DNA of 64,000 nt from Dongia_A sp039808885. Lineage in GTDB: Bacteria; Pseudomonadota; Alphaproteobacteria; Dongiales; Dongiaceae. Position numbers and translations under genes: made by a program. Below the pieces are notes generated by a model. That model was not told where the DNA came from and searched no databases. It saw nothing but the letters and a program-made list of their open reading frames with translations. This document shows positions 20,669 to 29,576 of this stretch, in pieces; within the stretch, counting starts at the first letter, position 1, and every line of letters begins with the position of its first letter. The DNA lies in assembly GCA_039808885.1 (NCBI GenBank), contig JBDHTX010000006.1, forward strand, positions 118,395 through 182,394. The letters run 5' to 3'.

Positions 20669-20937
20669 GTCAGATCTCGAAAGCGGGCAAAGGATACAAG
20701 CCCGCTGGGCAATTGCTCAGGCTCGTTGGGAATCAATTACCGCAACCGTCCCGCCCCCGCAAACAATCATGCACGGACGGCGTGAAAAAAGCCGCAAAAA
20801 CAGCCGGATCGACCCTTATTTCGGGGTTCTGGCGGCGATTGCCCTGAATCGCCGGGCATGACAGGATCGCGCCAAAACCGCGGCCGCCATGGGGGCAAAT
20901 CACCGTCAGGCGGCGCAAAAGAGATCCGGGGGGCGGC

Positions 20938-21810
20938 ATGGCAGCCATCGACGTGGCGCGAAATCTGGCGTTCTGGCAGGGCAAGGTCGAGCCCAAGCCG
21001 GTCAAGGGCGGCATCACCAACGCCAACTTCATGGTCGAGGACCGCACCGGGCGGTATTTCGTGCGGGTGGGCGAGGACATCCCCATCCACGGCGTCATGC
21101 GCTTCAACGAGATGGCCGCCAGCCGCGCCGCCGCCGCCTGCGGCCTGTCGCCGGAGGTGGTGCACCAGGCGCCGGGCGCCCTGGTCTTCCGCTTCATCGA
21201 GGCGAAGACCCTCGGCGCCGAGGACGTGCGGCCCCGCGCCATGCTGGAACGCATCCTGCCGCTGCTCCGCACCTGCCACCGCGAGATGCCGAAGCAGGTG
21301 CGCGGCCCGGTGCTCATCTTCTGGGTCTTTCATGTCGTGCGCGACTACGCCCACACGCTGAAGGCCGGCAACAGCCGGCACCTCGCCGACATCCCCGCCT
21401 TGCTCGCCATGGCGGCGGAGCTCGAAATGGCGGTCGGGCCGGTCGACATCGTCTTCGGCCACAACGATCTGCTGCCGAGCAACTTCATGGACGACGGCAA
21501 GCGCATCTGGCTCATCGACTGGGACTATGCCGGCTTCAACTCGCCGCTCTTCGATCTCTCGAACCTCGCCTCGAACAACGAGGTGGAGGAAGCCGACGAA
21601 CGCTGGCTGCTGGAGAACTATTTCGAGAAGCCCCTCACCTCAGGCCTCTGGCGCAGCTACCGCGCGATGAAATGCGCCTCGCTCCTGCGCGAGACCATGT
21701 GGAGCATGGTGCAGGAGATCCACTCGGAGCTCGATTTCGATTATCCGGCCTACACCGCGGATTATCGCGGAAGGTTGGAGCGGATGTACGCGGAGTTCAA
21801 AGGCAGCTAA
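20938..21810 (+). CDS. Choline/ethanolamine kinase family phosphotransferase
   Basis: A 290-residue APH-fold kinase. The N-terminal lobe has G-G-I-T-N-A-N-F; the Brenner motif F-G-H-N-D-L-L-P-S-N-F and the metal motif L-I-D-W-D-Y-A-G-F-N (about 177-203) are those of choline kinases (H-N-D-x-x-x-x-N and I-D-W-E/D). It may phosphorylate choline, ethanolamine or a related amino alcohol; similar genes occur with betaine and sarcosine genes in alphaproteobacteria, as here elsewhere in the window. It has a G-rich ribosome binding site and stands alone, divergent from zwf. The substrate is unproven. Confidence 0.8.
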   Translation: MAAIDVARNLAFWQGKVEPKPVKGGITNANFMVEDRTGRYFVRVGEDIPIHGVMRFNEMAASRAAAACGLSPEVVHQAPGALVFRFIEAKTLGAEDVRPRAMLERILPLLRTCHREMPKQVRGPVLIFWVFHVVRDYAHTLKAGNSRHLADIPALLAMAAELEMAVGPVDIVFGHNDLLPSNFMDDGKRIWLIDWDYAGFNSPLFDLSNLASNNEVEEADERWLLENYFEKPLTSGLWRSYRAMKCASLLRETMWSMVQEIHSELDFDYPAYTADYRGRLERMYAEFKGS

Positions 21811-21819
21811 CAACCTCAC

Positions 21820-22005
21820 CCTTCCCCCCTTGCGGGGGAAGGCAGCGGAGGCTTAGCGAGCGTCAGCGAGCTTAGCCGTAGCCGGATGGGGGAGCGCGCC
21901 CAACAGGCGCGCATCGCCGGAGGCGATAGAGCGCGATGGTTGCTTTCGGCAGTACTCGGCGCTGCAACACCCCCCTTCCCACCCTTCCCCCGCAAGGGGG
22001 GAAGG
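21820..22005. repeat. Dispersed palindromic intergenic repeat, family A, copy 1
   Basis: A perfect 23-bp inverted repeat (21820-21842 and 21983-22005) bounds a 140-bp middle with further short palindromes. The same arms and much of the middle recur at 56643-56857, so this is a dispersed element of about 190-215 bp. It occupies most of the gap between the kinase gene and the deiminase-like gene. Confidence 0.85.
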
Positions 22006-22044
22006 AGCAGAGCGAGTCACCTGCGCCGATCGTGCAACTCCTAT

Positions 22045-22914
22045 CTAAACCCGCATCAACGGCCGGGTCAGGCAGGTGGGGCCGCCCTCGCCCGGGACCG
22101 AGATCGCGTCGGCCTCGATGACATGCACCTTGCAGCCGGCCGCTTCCATGCGGCGCTTGCTCTCCGGGTTGCCCTTCACCATCACCACCTCGCGCGGCGC
22201 GATGGCGAGCACGTTGCAGCCCATGGAGGCGAATTCCTCGTCCGGGACCTCGACCAGCTCCATGCCCTTGTCGAGCAGCCATTCGCGGAACGGAATCGGC
22301 ATCAGCGGCGAATAGACCAGCTGCAGGTCGCGGTCCAAGGGCGAGATGACCGACATCAGGTGGAACACGTCCGACTGGCCCTTGTAATGCGGCATGATCG
22401 CGACCTCGACATGCACACCAGGCCCGACGATCTCCTTGAACTGGCGGATGCCCTCGTCATTGGTGCGATAGGTGCGGCCGATGGCGACGGTCTTCTCGTC
22501 GAGCCAGATGAGGTCGCCGCCCTCGACGCTGCCGCTGCCGGTGATCTTGCCGATGACCGGTATGCCGGCCTTCTCGAAGGTGGCGCCGTGGATCGCCGGC
22601 TCGCCGCGCCGCGCCGGCTTTCCCATGTTGCACAAGATGACGCCGCGCGGGCAGACCATCGCCGCGTCACGCACATAGAGGCTGTCCATGGTCAAGGCGT
22701 CGTCGGCTGGCAGATAGAGGATCTCCGCGCCCACGCCGGCGATGATGTCGGCGAAGCGCTGATGCTCGATGACCGCGCGGCGGAAATCCGGCGCGGTGTG
22801 GTAGTTGAGGTCGCGCCACTCGCGGTCGATGGTCGCCTGGTCGATCATCGCGTCCTGCGGCCGCCGCATGGCGACGCGGCGCAGGCGGCCGAATTCGTTC
22901 AGTCCGGTCAGCAT
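22045..22914 (-). CDS. Amidinotransferase/dimethylarginine dimethylaminohydrolase family protein
   Basis: A 289-residue pentein-fold enzyme acting on a guanidine carbon. The start at 22914 has a GAGGAG ribosome binding site seven bases upstream. Recognisable elements are L-Y-V-R-D-A-A-M-V, V-E-G-G-D-L-I-W-L, the histidine in S-D-V-F-H-L-M-S, and the C-terminal nucleophile Cys at about 281 in G-G-P-T-C-L. Family members are arginine deiminases, dimethylargininases and glycine amidinotransferases; which applies here cannot be told. It starts 11 bases after the aruH stop, so it probably acts on arginine or a guanidino relative. Confidence 0.85.
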   Translation of the reverse strand: MLTGLNEFGRLRRVAMRRPQDAMIDQATIDREWRDLNYHTAPDFRRAVIEHQRFADIIAGVGAEILYLPADDALTMDSLYVRDAAMVCPRGVILCNMGKPARRGEPAIHGATFEKAGIPVIGKITGSGSVEGGDLIWLDEKTVAIGRTYRTNDEGIRQFKEIVGPGVHVEVAIMPHYKGQSDVFHLMSVISPLDRDLQLVYSPLMPIPFREWLLDKGMELVEVPDEEFASMGCNVLAIAPREVVMVKGNPESKRRMEAAGCKVHVIEADAISVPGEGGPTCLTRPLMRV

Positions 22915-22925
22915 CGAATATCTCC

Positions 22926-24110
22926 TCAGGCGGCGATGTCGGGCAGGCTGCGGGTGAAGGCGGCGATGCGGCGGCAGGCCTCTTCCAGGCTCGCATCGTC
23001 GGCGACGAAGGACATGCGGACATGGCCCGCGGCGCTCGGCCCGAAGGCGGTCGCGTCCAGCACCGCAACGCCCTCGGCTTCGTAGAGCCGGTTGGAGAAC
23101 TCGCCGGCGCTCAAGCCGGTGCCGCGCACGTCGAGCATCATGAACATCCCGGCATCGGGCGTCAGGCAGCGCAGGCCGGGAATCTGGTTCAGCCGCGTCG
23201 CGGCGATGTCGCGCCGGCGCTGATAGGTCGCGCGCATGGTCTCCACTTCGGCCAAATCCTCCTCCATCGCCACCAGGGCGCCGCGCTGCAGGAAAGTCGG
23301 CAGGCCGTAGAGCATCGCCATGCTGAGGTTGTGGACGTGGTCGATGAAGGCCGTGGGCGCCACCACCCAGCCCATGCGCCAGCCGGTCATGGCATGGGAT
23401 TTCGACAGGCTGCTGATGGTGACGGTGCGCTCCGTCATGCCAGGCAGGCCGCCGATACTGACATGCTCCTGGCCGAAGGTGAGCGTGGCGTAGACCTCGT
23501 CCGAGACCACCCACAGATCATGCTGTTTCGCCAGCTCCGCCACGCGCTCCAGCGCGGCACGCGGGATCATCGCCCCGGTCGGATTGCACGGGGTGGCGAA
23601 ATAGATCGCCCGGGTGCGCGGGGTGATCGCCTTGGCGATGTCGTTGGGATCGAGGTGGAAGCCATTCTCCGGCCGCTGCGCCACGCGCACGATCCTGGCC
23701 CCCGGCGCCTGCAGGGTCGCCTCGTAGGTGACATACATCGGCTCCGGCACGATGACTTCGTCGCCCGGCGCCAGCAGGCAGAGCGCGGAGACGAACAAGC
23801 CGCATTGCGCGCCCGCCATGACGGCGACGTTGTCCTCGGTGGTCGCCGCCCCGGTCTTGGCCTGGTGCCGGCGGGCGATGGCGGCGCGTAGTTCCTCCAG
23901 ACCCAGCAGGTCGCTGTAATGGGTGTCGCCGGCGCGCAGCGCCGCGATGGTCGCCTCGGTGATGGCGGCGGGGGTGTCGAAATCCGGATCGCCCACCGAC
24001 AGGATGATGACGTCGCGCCCGGCGCGGCGGTCGGCAACCGCCCGGTAGTGGATGTTCCAGGCCGACGTGCCCTCTCCCGCGAGCCGGTCGACCAGTGGTG
24101 AGAACCGCAT
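22926..24110 (-). CDS. aruH: Arginine:pyruvate transaminase AruH-like aminotransferase
   Basis: A 394-residue class I aminotransferase. The PLP lysine is K237 in S-S-L-S-K-S-H-A-M-T-G-W-R. The whole sequence follows, from memory, Pseudomonas aeruginosa AruH closely (M-R-x-S..., I-H-Y-R-A, L-S-V-G-D-P-D-F-D-T-P, E-P-M-Y-V-T-Y-E-A, G-P-S-A-A-G-H), which transaminates arginine with pyruvate to 2-ketoarginine and alanine. The start is the ATG at 24110; the open frame extends to 24218 with a non-homologous lead. It is in an operon with the deiminase-like gene and is divergent from gbuA. The decarboxylase AruI is not in the window. Confidence 0.85.
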   Translation of the reverse strand: MRFSPLVDRLAGEGTSAWNIHYRAVADRRAGRDVIILSVGDPDFDTPAAITEATIAALRAGDTHYSDLLGLEELRAAIARRHQAKTGAATTEDNVAVMAGAQCGLFVSALCLLAPGDEVIVPEPMYVTYEATLQAPGARIVRVAQRPENGFHLDPNDIAKAITPRTRAIYFATPCNPTGAMIPRAALERVAELAKQHDLWVVSDEVYATLTFGQEHVSIGGLPGMTERTVTISSLSKSHAMTGWRMGWVVAPTAFIDHVHNLSMAMLYGLPTFLQRGALVAMEEDLAEVETMRATYQRRRDIAATRLNQIPGLRCLTPDAGMFMMLDVRGTGLSAGEFSNRLYEAEGVAVLDATAFGPSAAGHVRMSFVADDASLEEACRRIAAFTRSLPDIAA

Positions 24111-24293
24111 GTAAACCTCGTTTTTCCTGGCGGGGCGCAGACTGCGCGACCGCAACCGCCCGGTCAAGCCGGCCGGCGGCGAAAAACCGTCCAGAAACGC
24201 GACCTTAGCGCCCCCCATTCAGGCCATTGCGCCGGGGCGAAATGCCGGATAACTGGACCGCATGAGGACAGCAGCAGGCAGCGGAGAGCGACC

Positions 24294-25247
24294 TTGAGCA
24301 AGACCTATCACCAGCCGCTCGGCGGCAACCAGATGCCGCGGTTCGGCGGCCCGGCCACCATGATGCGCCTGCCCAGCCTGCCCTCGGCCAAGGGGCTGGA
24401 CGCGGCCTTCGTCGGGGTGCCCTTCGACATCGGCACCTCCAATCGCTCCGGCGCCCGCTTCGGCCCACGCCAGATCCGCGCCGAATCCTGCCTGATCCGG
24501 CCCTACAACATGGCGACCCGCGCCGCGCCCTTCGATTCCCTCAGCATCGCCGATATCGGCGACGTGGCGATCAACACCTTCAACCTGGAAAAGAGCGTCG
24601 CCATCATCGAGGCGGCCTATGACGAGATCCTGTCGCACAACTGCATCCCGATGACGATGGGCGGCGACCACACCATCGCGCTGCCGATCCTGCGCGCGCT
24701 GAAGAAGAAATACGGTCCCGTTGGCATGGTGCATGTCGACGCCCATGCCGACATCAACGACACCATGTTCGGCGAGAAGATCGCCCATGGCACCCCCTTC
24801 CGCCGCGCGGTGGAGGAAGGGCTGCTCGACGGCAAGCGCGTGGCGCAGATCGGGCTGCGGGCCACCGGCTATGCGGCGGAGGATTTCGACTGGCCGCGCG
24901 CCCAGGGCTTCCGCGTCGTACAGGCCGAGGAATGCTGGTACAAGTCCCTCGCGCCCCTGATGGCCGAGATCCGCCAGCAGCTGGGCAGCGGCCCGGTCTA
25001 TCTCAGCTTCGACATCGACGGGCTCGACCCCTCCTCCGCGCCCGGCACCGGCACGCCGGAAATCGGCGGCCTCACCACCATCCAGGGCATCGAAATCATC
25101 CGCGGCTGCCGCGGCCTGCAGCTGGTCGGCTGCGACCTGGTCGAGGTGGCCCCGCCCTACGACCCGACCGGCAACACGGCGCTGCTGGCAGCCAATCTGC
25201 TCTACGAGATGCTCTGCGTGCTCCCCGGGGTGAAATATCGGGCCTAG
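24294..25247 (+). CDS. gbuA: Guanidinobutyrase
   Basis: A 317-residue ureohydrolase of the arginase/agmatinase family. The N-terminus (H-Q-P-L-G-G-N-Q-M-P-R-F-G-G) and C-terminus (E-M-L-C-V-L-P-G-V) match P. aeruginosa GbuA as remembered; that enzyme cleaves 4-guanidinobutyrate to GABA and urea. Manganese ligands are visible in G-G-D-H-T-I, H-V-D-A-H-A-D-I-N-D and S-F-D-I-D-G-L-D-P. The start is a TTG at 24294 with GGAGAG six bases upstream. Divergent from aruH, it fits the arginine transaminase pathway. Agmatinase or guanidinopropionase activity is the alternative. Confidence 0.9.
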   Translation: MSKTYHQPLGGNQMPRFGGPATMMRLPSLPSAKGLDAAFVGVPFDIGTSNRSGARFGPRQIRAESCLIRPYNMATRAAPFDSLSIADIGDVAINTFNLEKSVAIIEAAYDEILSHNCIPMTMGGDHTIALPILRALKKKYGPVGMVHVDAHADINDTMFGEKIAHGTPFRRAVEEGLLDGKRVAQIGLRATGYAAEDFDWPRAQGFRVVQAEECWYKSLAPLMAEIRQQLGSGPVYLSFDIDGLDPSSAPGTGTPEIGGLTTIQGIEIIRGCRGLQLVGCDLVEVAPPYDPTGNTALLAANLLYEMLCVLPGVKYRA

Positions 25248-25372
25248 GGCGCCGATACATCGGCGTATGAGGCCTGGTCGCGTTCGGCGTTGCGTCCGGC
25301 GCCGGCCGGGGCCGTCGCCTTGATCATCCTGGGTTGAAACTTGTATGAGTGGGGCTGATTTGACAGCCACGT

Positions 25373-25447
25373 GCCGGCTTAGCTCAGTGGTAGAGCAACC
25401 GCCTTGTAAGCGGTAGGTCGCGAGTTCAAATCCCGCAGCCGGCACCA
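25373..25447 (+). tRNA. tRNA-Thr (anticodon TGT)
   Basis: A full 75-nt cloverleaf with encoded CCA: acceptor GCCGGCT/AGCCGGC, D arm GCTC..GAGC, anticodon stem ACCGC/GCGGT with loop CTTGTAA, and T loop TTCAAAT. The anticodon TGT reads ACN threonine codons. The T stem (GCGAG/CCCGC) has one A-C mismatch at the fourth pair. Confidence 0.95.
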
Positions 25448-25503
25448 TTTCCACGCGTCCGAGCGGGTTTTCCGCGATGGAAACAAGTGCTTAGAGCCTA
25501 GGG

Positions 25504-25519
25504 TTAATTCTTTGGTAAC
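25504..25519 (+). promoter_or_regulatory. CtrA-like box upstream of the DUF2336 gene
   Basis: TTAA, seven bases, then GTAAC, about 92 bases before the GTG at 25611. It matches the CtrA site with one mismatch, and the neighbouring genes are signalling proteins. Confidence 0.4.
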
Positions 25520-25610
25520 GCTGTAACTCTACTCTCGGACCCGGGATGGGGACGGAGCTATTGCCTGTGCCAGCGGCGCGGCGCAGGACATTTTATTCGG
25601 GGTCGAAGCC

Positions 25611-26729
25611 GTGATCGCGACCGATATCGGCAAGCTCATTGAACTTGCGCGTAACCGTACGACCGACGGCCGTAACGCCCTCGTCACCGCCATAGGCAAT
25701 CTGTTCGAGGTCTCCGAACGCCAGTTCAGCGACCATGAACTGGCGCTGATGAACGACATCCTGAAAAAGCTGCTGCAGGAGGTCGCCAGGCCGATCCGGG
25801 TCACCCTGGCCGAAAAGCTTGCCCATGCCAGATCCGCGCCGGCCGAAGTCATCGAGATGCTGGGCAATGACGATATCGAAATCGCCATGCCCATCCTCAT
25901 CCACAGCGAGTTCCTGACCGACCGGGCGCTGATCGACATCATCCGCCAGCGCACCAAGCGCCATCGCCTGGCCGTGGCGATGCGCAGCCGGCTCAGCAGC
26001 GGCGTCTGCGACGCCCTGGTGGAGATGCGCGAGCGCGACGTGATCCAGCAACTGCTGAAGAATCACGGCGCGCAGATCTCGCAGGCCACCCTCGCCTATC
26101 TGGTCGACCAGTCGGCCTGGGTCGATGAATACCAGGAGCCGCTGCTGCATCGGCGCGAGCTCAGTCCCGACCTGGCCAAGCGCATGTACGCCCACGTCTC
26201 CGGCGCGCTGCGCAACCATATCCTGACGCATTTCCAGATCGACCGCGCGGAGCTCGACGCCCGCCTGGCGGAAGCCACCAGCCAGGCGCTGGAGCGCGCC
26301 ACGGCTGAGAACCATCTCGACGCCGCCCAGGCGCTGGCCGACAAGCTGGCGCAGCGCAACGAGCTCACCTACGACCTGATCGTGCAGACCCTGCGCCGCG
26401 GCGAGGTGGCCTTGTTCGAGGCGATGATCGCCCAGATGACGGGCCTGCCGAAGGAGCTGGTCGCCCGCCTGCTCTACGAGGAGGAGGCCGACGGCTTCGT
26501 CATCGTCGCCCGCGTCTGCGGCTTCGACCGCTCGACCTTCACCACCCTGTTCCTGTTGTTGCAGCACGCCCATCCGCGCGATGACGCCGACGACCCGCAG
26601 CAATTGCGCCGCGGCCTCGAGCTCTATGACCGGCTGCGGCCGGAAACAGCGCGCAAGGTCGCCGCGCGGCTGACCATCAATCCCGATTTCCTGCGCGCGC
26701 TGCGCCACCGGCCGAAAAGCACGCCATGA
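25611..26729 (+). CDS. DUF2336 domain-containing protein
   Basis: A 372-residue soluble, helix-rich protein starting at GTG. It matches the alphaproteobacterial DUF2336 family: an N-terminal helical block with L-F-E-V-S-E-R-Q-F-S-D-H-E-L-A-L-M-N (about 31-48), HEAT-like helix pairs through the middle (H-S-E-F-L-T-D-R-A-L-I-D-I-I), and a conserved end. Function is unknown; some relatives are linked to cell-cycle or motility signalling. Its stop overlaps the start of a histidine kinase gene (ATGA), which argues for a shared pathway. Confidence 0.8.
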   Translation: MIATDIGKLIELARNRTTDGRNALVTAIGNLFEVSERQFSDHELALMNDILKKLLQEVARPIRVTLAEKLAHARSAPAEVIEMLGNDDIEIAMPILIHSEFLTDRALIDIIRQRTKRHRLAVAMRSRLSSGVCDALVEMRERDVIQQLLKNHGAQISQATLAYLVDQSAWVDEYQEPLLHRRELSPDLAKRMYAHVSGALRNHILTHFQIDRAELDARLAEATSQALERATAENHLDAAQALADKLAQRNELTYDLIVQTLRRGEVALFEAMIAQMTGLPKELVARLLYEEEADGFVIVARVCGFDRSTFTTLFLLLQHAHPRDDADDPQQLRRGLELYDRLRPETARKVAARLTINPDFLRALRHRPKSTP

Positions 26730-28249
26730 AGCCGCGGCCGAATGCCAGCGCCCAGGACGCGGCGGCCCGCGCACGCAACGACCTCGCGGAAGCCTTCGCC
26801 CGCGTCCTGCTGTCGGACGGCCTCGTCGGCTCCCAGGCGCCGGTGTTCTTCCAGGAACCCGACGGCACCATGATCTGGGCCAATGACGGCTATTACGGCC
26901 TCGCCACGCTGCTGGCCAACGCGCCGGCGGCGCAGCGCCTGCTGCACCCGGACTACGAATCCGCGCCGGTCGGCAACGGCCAGTCCTGGACCGCCAGCGA
27001 GCGCGCCATGCTCAACGGCCGCGCGGTGATCGTGCGGGCCAGCTATGCCAAGGTGCTGTACGGCGCGCGGCAGAAGCCCGCCCTCGCCGGTTTCGTGCAG
27101 GTGGCGCCGGACGAATCCGACCATCTGCGCGACCTCGCCGTGGCGCGCGAACGCGCCAACGACATCATGCGCCTGGTCTCCGACTGGGTCTGGGAGGCCG
27201 ATGCCGAGGGCGTGCTGACCTTCGCTTCGGAACGGGTCCAGCGCACCACCGGCTTCCATCCCCAGGAGCTGATCGGCGCGCCGCTCACCCGGTTGGCCGC
27301 TGGCAGCCAGGCGGCCGAGGCTTTGATGGCGCGGCTGATGTCCCTGGCGCCGTTCCGCGACTTTTCGGTCCAGGCGCGGGCCAAGGACGGCTCGGAGCGC
27401 ACCTTCCTGATCAGCGCCGTCCCGGTTTTCGCCGCCGAGGGCGGCGCCCATGCCGGTTTCCGCGGCACCGCCAACGACATCACGGGCCTGAGCGAGCGCG
27501 AGCAATCGATCCTGGCGGCCAAGGAAGCGGCCGAGCAGGCCAACCGCGCCAAGGCGCAGTTCCTCTCCAACATGAGCCATGAGCTGCGCACGCCGCTCAA
27601 CGCCATCATCGGCTTCTCCGACATGATCGCCGGCGCGGTGCACGGACCGCTCGGCGCCATGGCCTATGGCCAATATGCCGGCGACATCAATTCAAGCGCC
27701 CGCCACCTGCTGGCGATCATCAACGACATCCTGGAAGTGGCCAAGATCGAGGCCGGCCGCCTGGCTCTTGTGGAAGAGGAAACGTCGGTTGGCGACCTCT
27801 GCAACATCGCCCTGCGCCTGGTGAAGGAGCGCGCCGAGCAGCGCAGCGTCCAGCTGCGCAGCGAAGTGGCGCCCGCATTGCCGAACGTGATTCTCGACCA
27901 GCGCGCCATGCGCCAGGTCCTGCTCAACCTGCTGTCCAATGCGGTGAAGTTCACCAAGGCCGGCGGCGAGGTGACGCTGCGCGCCCAGCTGGCGATGGAT
28001 GGCGATTTGATGCTGCAGGTCTGCGACACCGGCATTGGCATGCGCGAGGACGACCTCAACCGCGTGCTGCAGCCTTTCGTCCAGGCGGAATCGGAACTGG
28101 GCCGCAAGTTCGAAGGCACCGGGCTCGGCCTCTCCCTCTCCAAGCAACTCATCGAACTGCATGGCGGCCGGCTTGGCATCGTCAGCAAGCCGGATTTCGG
28201 CACCACGGTGACGGTCTACTTGCCGGGCCGCCGTCTGGTCCGCGGCTAG
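26726..28249 (+). CDS. Soluble PAS-domain sensor histidine kinase
   Basis: A 507-residue kinase with no membrane helix, so a cytoplasmic sensor. An N-terminal region of unclear type (1-140) is followed by a PAS domain (about 145-255), a short coiled coil, a HisKA domain with phospho-accepting H285 in S-N-M-S-H-E-L-R-T-P, and a HATPase_c domain (N box N-L-L-S-N-A-V-K-F-T, G1 C-D-T-G-I-G-M, G2 G-T-G-L-G-L-S-L). This resembles PleC/DivJ-class kinases. No response regulator is adjacent. It overlaps the DUF2336 gene by four bases; the two may form one signalling unit. Confidence 0.9.
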   Translation: MKPRPNASAQDAAARARNDLAEAFARVLLSDGLVGSQAPVFFQEPDGTMIWANDGYYGLATLLANAPAAQRLLHPDYESAPVGNGQSWTASERAMLNGRAVIVRASYAKVLYGARQKPALAGFVQVAPDESDHLRDLAVARERANDIMRLVSDWVWEADAEGVLTFASERVQRTTGFHPQELIGAPLTRLAAGSQAAEALMARLMSLAPFRDFSVQARAKDGSERTFLISAVPVFAAEGGAHAGFRGTANDITGLSEREQSILAAKEAAEQANRAKAQFLSNMSHELRTPLNAIIGFSDMIAGAVHGPLGAMAYGQYAGDINSSARHLLAIINDILEVAKIEAGRLALVEEETSVGDLCNIALRLVKERAEQRSVQLRSEVAPALPNVILDQRAMRQVLLNLLSNAVKFTKAGGEVTLRAQLAMDGDLMLQVCDTGIGMREDDLNRVLQPFVQAESELGRKFEGTGLGLSLSKQLIELHGGRLGIVSKPDFGTTVTVYLPGRRLVRG

Positions 28250-28253
28250 TTCC

Positions 28254-29444
28254 TCAGGCCGCCGCGCGCCGCGCCTCGCCGCCAGCGAGATATTGCAACG
28301 CCGCCATCACGCCGCCACTGCGATGCGGCACCCCGGCCAGCGCGAGGCCCATCTCCACGCCGCTCAGCGTTCCCGCCAGCATCAGGTCGTTGAAGTCGCC
28401 CAGATGGCCGATGCGGAACACGCGATCGGCGAGCTTGCCGAGGCCGGCGCCGAGCGACATGTTGAACCGCTCCAGGATCGCCTTGCGCAAGCCATCGGCG
28501 GAATGTCCCTCCGGCGCAAAGACGGCGGTGACCGACTGACTGTACTCACTGGGTTCGGCGCAGACCGTCTCCAGCCCCCAGGCGCGCACCGCGCGGCGGG
28601 TGGCCTCGGCATGGCGGGCATGGCGGGCGAAGACGTTCTCCAGCCCCTCCTCCGCGATCATGTCCAGCGCTTCCTTCAACCCGAAGAACAGGTTGCAGGC
28701 CGGCGTATAGGGCAAGGCGCCGCTGCCGTTTGCCGCGGCGATCACCGGCGCCCAGTCCCAGAAGGCGCGCGGCAGCATCGCCGTCTGGCTGGCCTTGCGC
28801 GCCTTCTCGCTGACCGCCACGAAAGCGAGGCCGGCGGGCAGCATCAACCCCTTCTGCGAGCCGCCGACAGCGACATCGACGCCCCATTCATCCATGCGGA
28901 AATCGGCGCTGCCGAGCGAAGAGATGGTGTCGACCATCAGCAGGGCCGGATGGCCGGCGCGATCGATCGCCTTGCGGATCTCGGCGACGCGGCTCATCAC
29001 GCCGTTGGAGGTCTCGTTGTGGACCAGCAGCACGGCCTTGATCGCGTGCGCGCGGTCCTCGGCCAGCGCCGCCTCGATCGCCTCCGGCTGCGGCGCCCGG
29101 CGCCAGTCGGTGGCGAGGGTCTGCACGTCGAGGCCCAGCTTGCGCGCCATGCTGCCCCACAGCACGGCGAACTGGCCGGTGTCGAAGGTCAGCACCCGGT
29201 CGCCCGGGGACAGCGTGTTGACCAGCGCGGATTCCCAGCCGCCGGTGCCCGACGCGGGATAGATCAGCACCGGCTCCCGGGTCTTGAACACCGGCCGGAT
29301 GCGCTCGAAGACTTCGGCCTGCAAGCTGGCCCAGGCGGGCCCGCGATGATCCAGCACCGGCTGGGCGATGGCGCGCAGCACCCGCTCGGGAATGTTGCTG
29401 GGGCCTGGAACCTGCAGGAAATGACGGCCTGGCTGGTAGGTCAT
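28254..29444 (-). CDS. sgaA: Serine-glyoxylate aminotransferase (class V)
   Basis: A 396-residue PLP enzyme of the SgaA/alanine-glyoxylate aminotransferase family. The start at 29444 has a GAGGA site upstream. The opening G-R-H-F-L-Q-V-P-G-P-S-N-I-P is diagnostic, and the PLP lysine is K198 in G-G-S-Q-K-G-L. It should convert serine plus glyoxylate to hydroxypyruvate plus glycine, or use alanine or aspartate as donor. It ends four bases from the kinase stop on the opposite strand. In methylotrophs this enzyme belongs to the serine cycle; here it may connect glycine and serine from sarcosine breakdown. Confidence 0.88.
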   Translation of the reverse strand: MTYQPGRHFLQVPGPSNIPERVLRAIAQPVLDHRGPAWASLQAEVFERIRPVFKTREPVLIYPASGTGGWESALVNTLSPGDRVLTFDTGQFAVLWGSMARKLGLDVQTLATDWRRAPQPEAIEAALAEDRAHAIKAVLLVHNETSNGVMSRVAEIRKAIDRAGHPALLMVDTISSLGSADFRMDEWGVDVAVGGSQKGLMLPAGLAFVAVSEKARKASQTAMLPRAFWDWAPVIAAANGSGALPYTPACNLFFGLKEALDMIAEEGLENVFARHARHAEATRRAVRAWGLETVCAEPSEYSQSVTAVFAPEGHSADGLRKAILERFNMSLGAGLGKLADRVFRIGHLGDFNDLMLAGTLSGVEMGLALAGVPHRSGGVMAALQYLAGGEARRAAA

Positions 29445-29576
29445 CGCGGCGTTCCTCCGTGCGAAAGGCACGGTGCAACGCTACGGAGCGGCCGCTTCCG
29501 TCACTAAGCCATTTGCGACATGCCGGCGCGGCGAAACGACTCAACCGCCGGATGCCACCATTGCCCAGGCGCCGCT

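Noticed and set aside
24111..24293. Guanidine or arginine riboswitch before gbuA or aruH
   Set aside because: No conserved ACG-type guanidine motif or long paired leader could be recognised in the 183-bp gap.
25249..25266. Terminator after gbuA
   Set aside because: An 8-bp GCGCCGAT/ATCGGCGT pair exists but leaves a two-base loop when fully paired and has no T-run.
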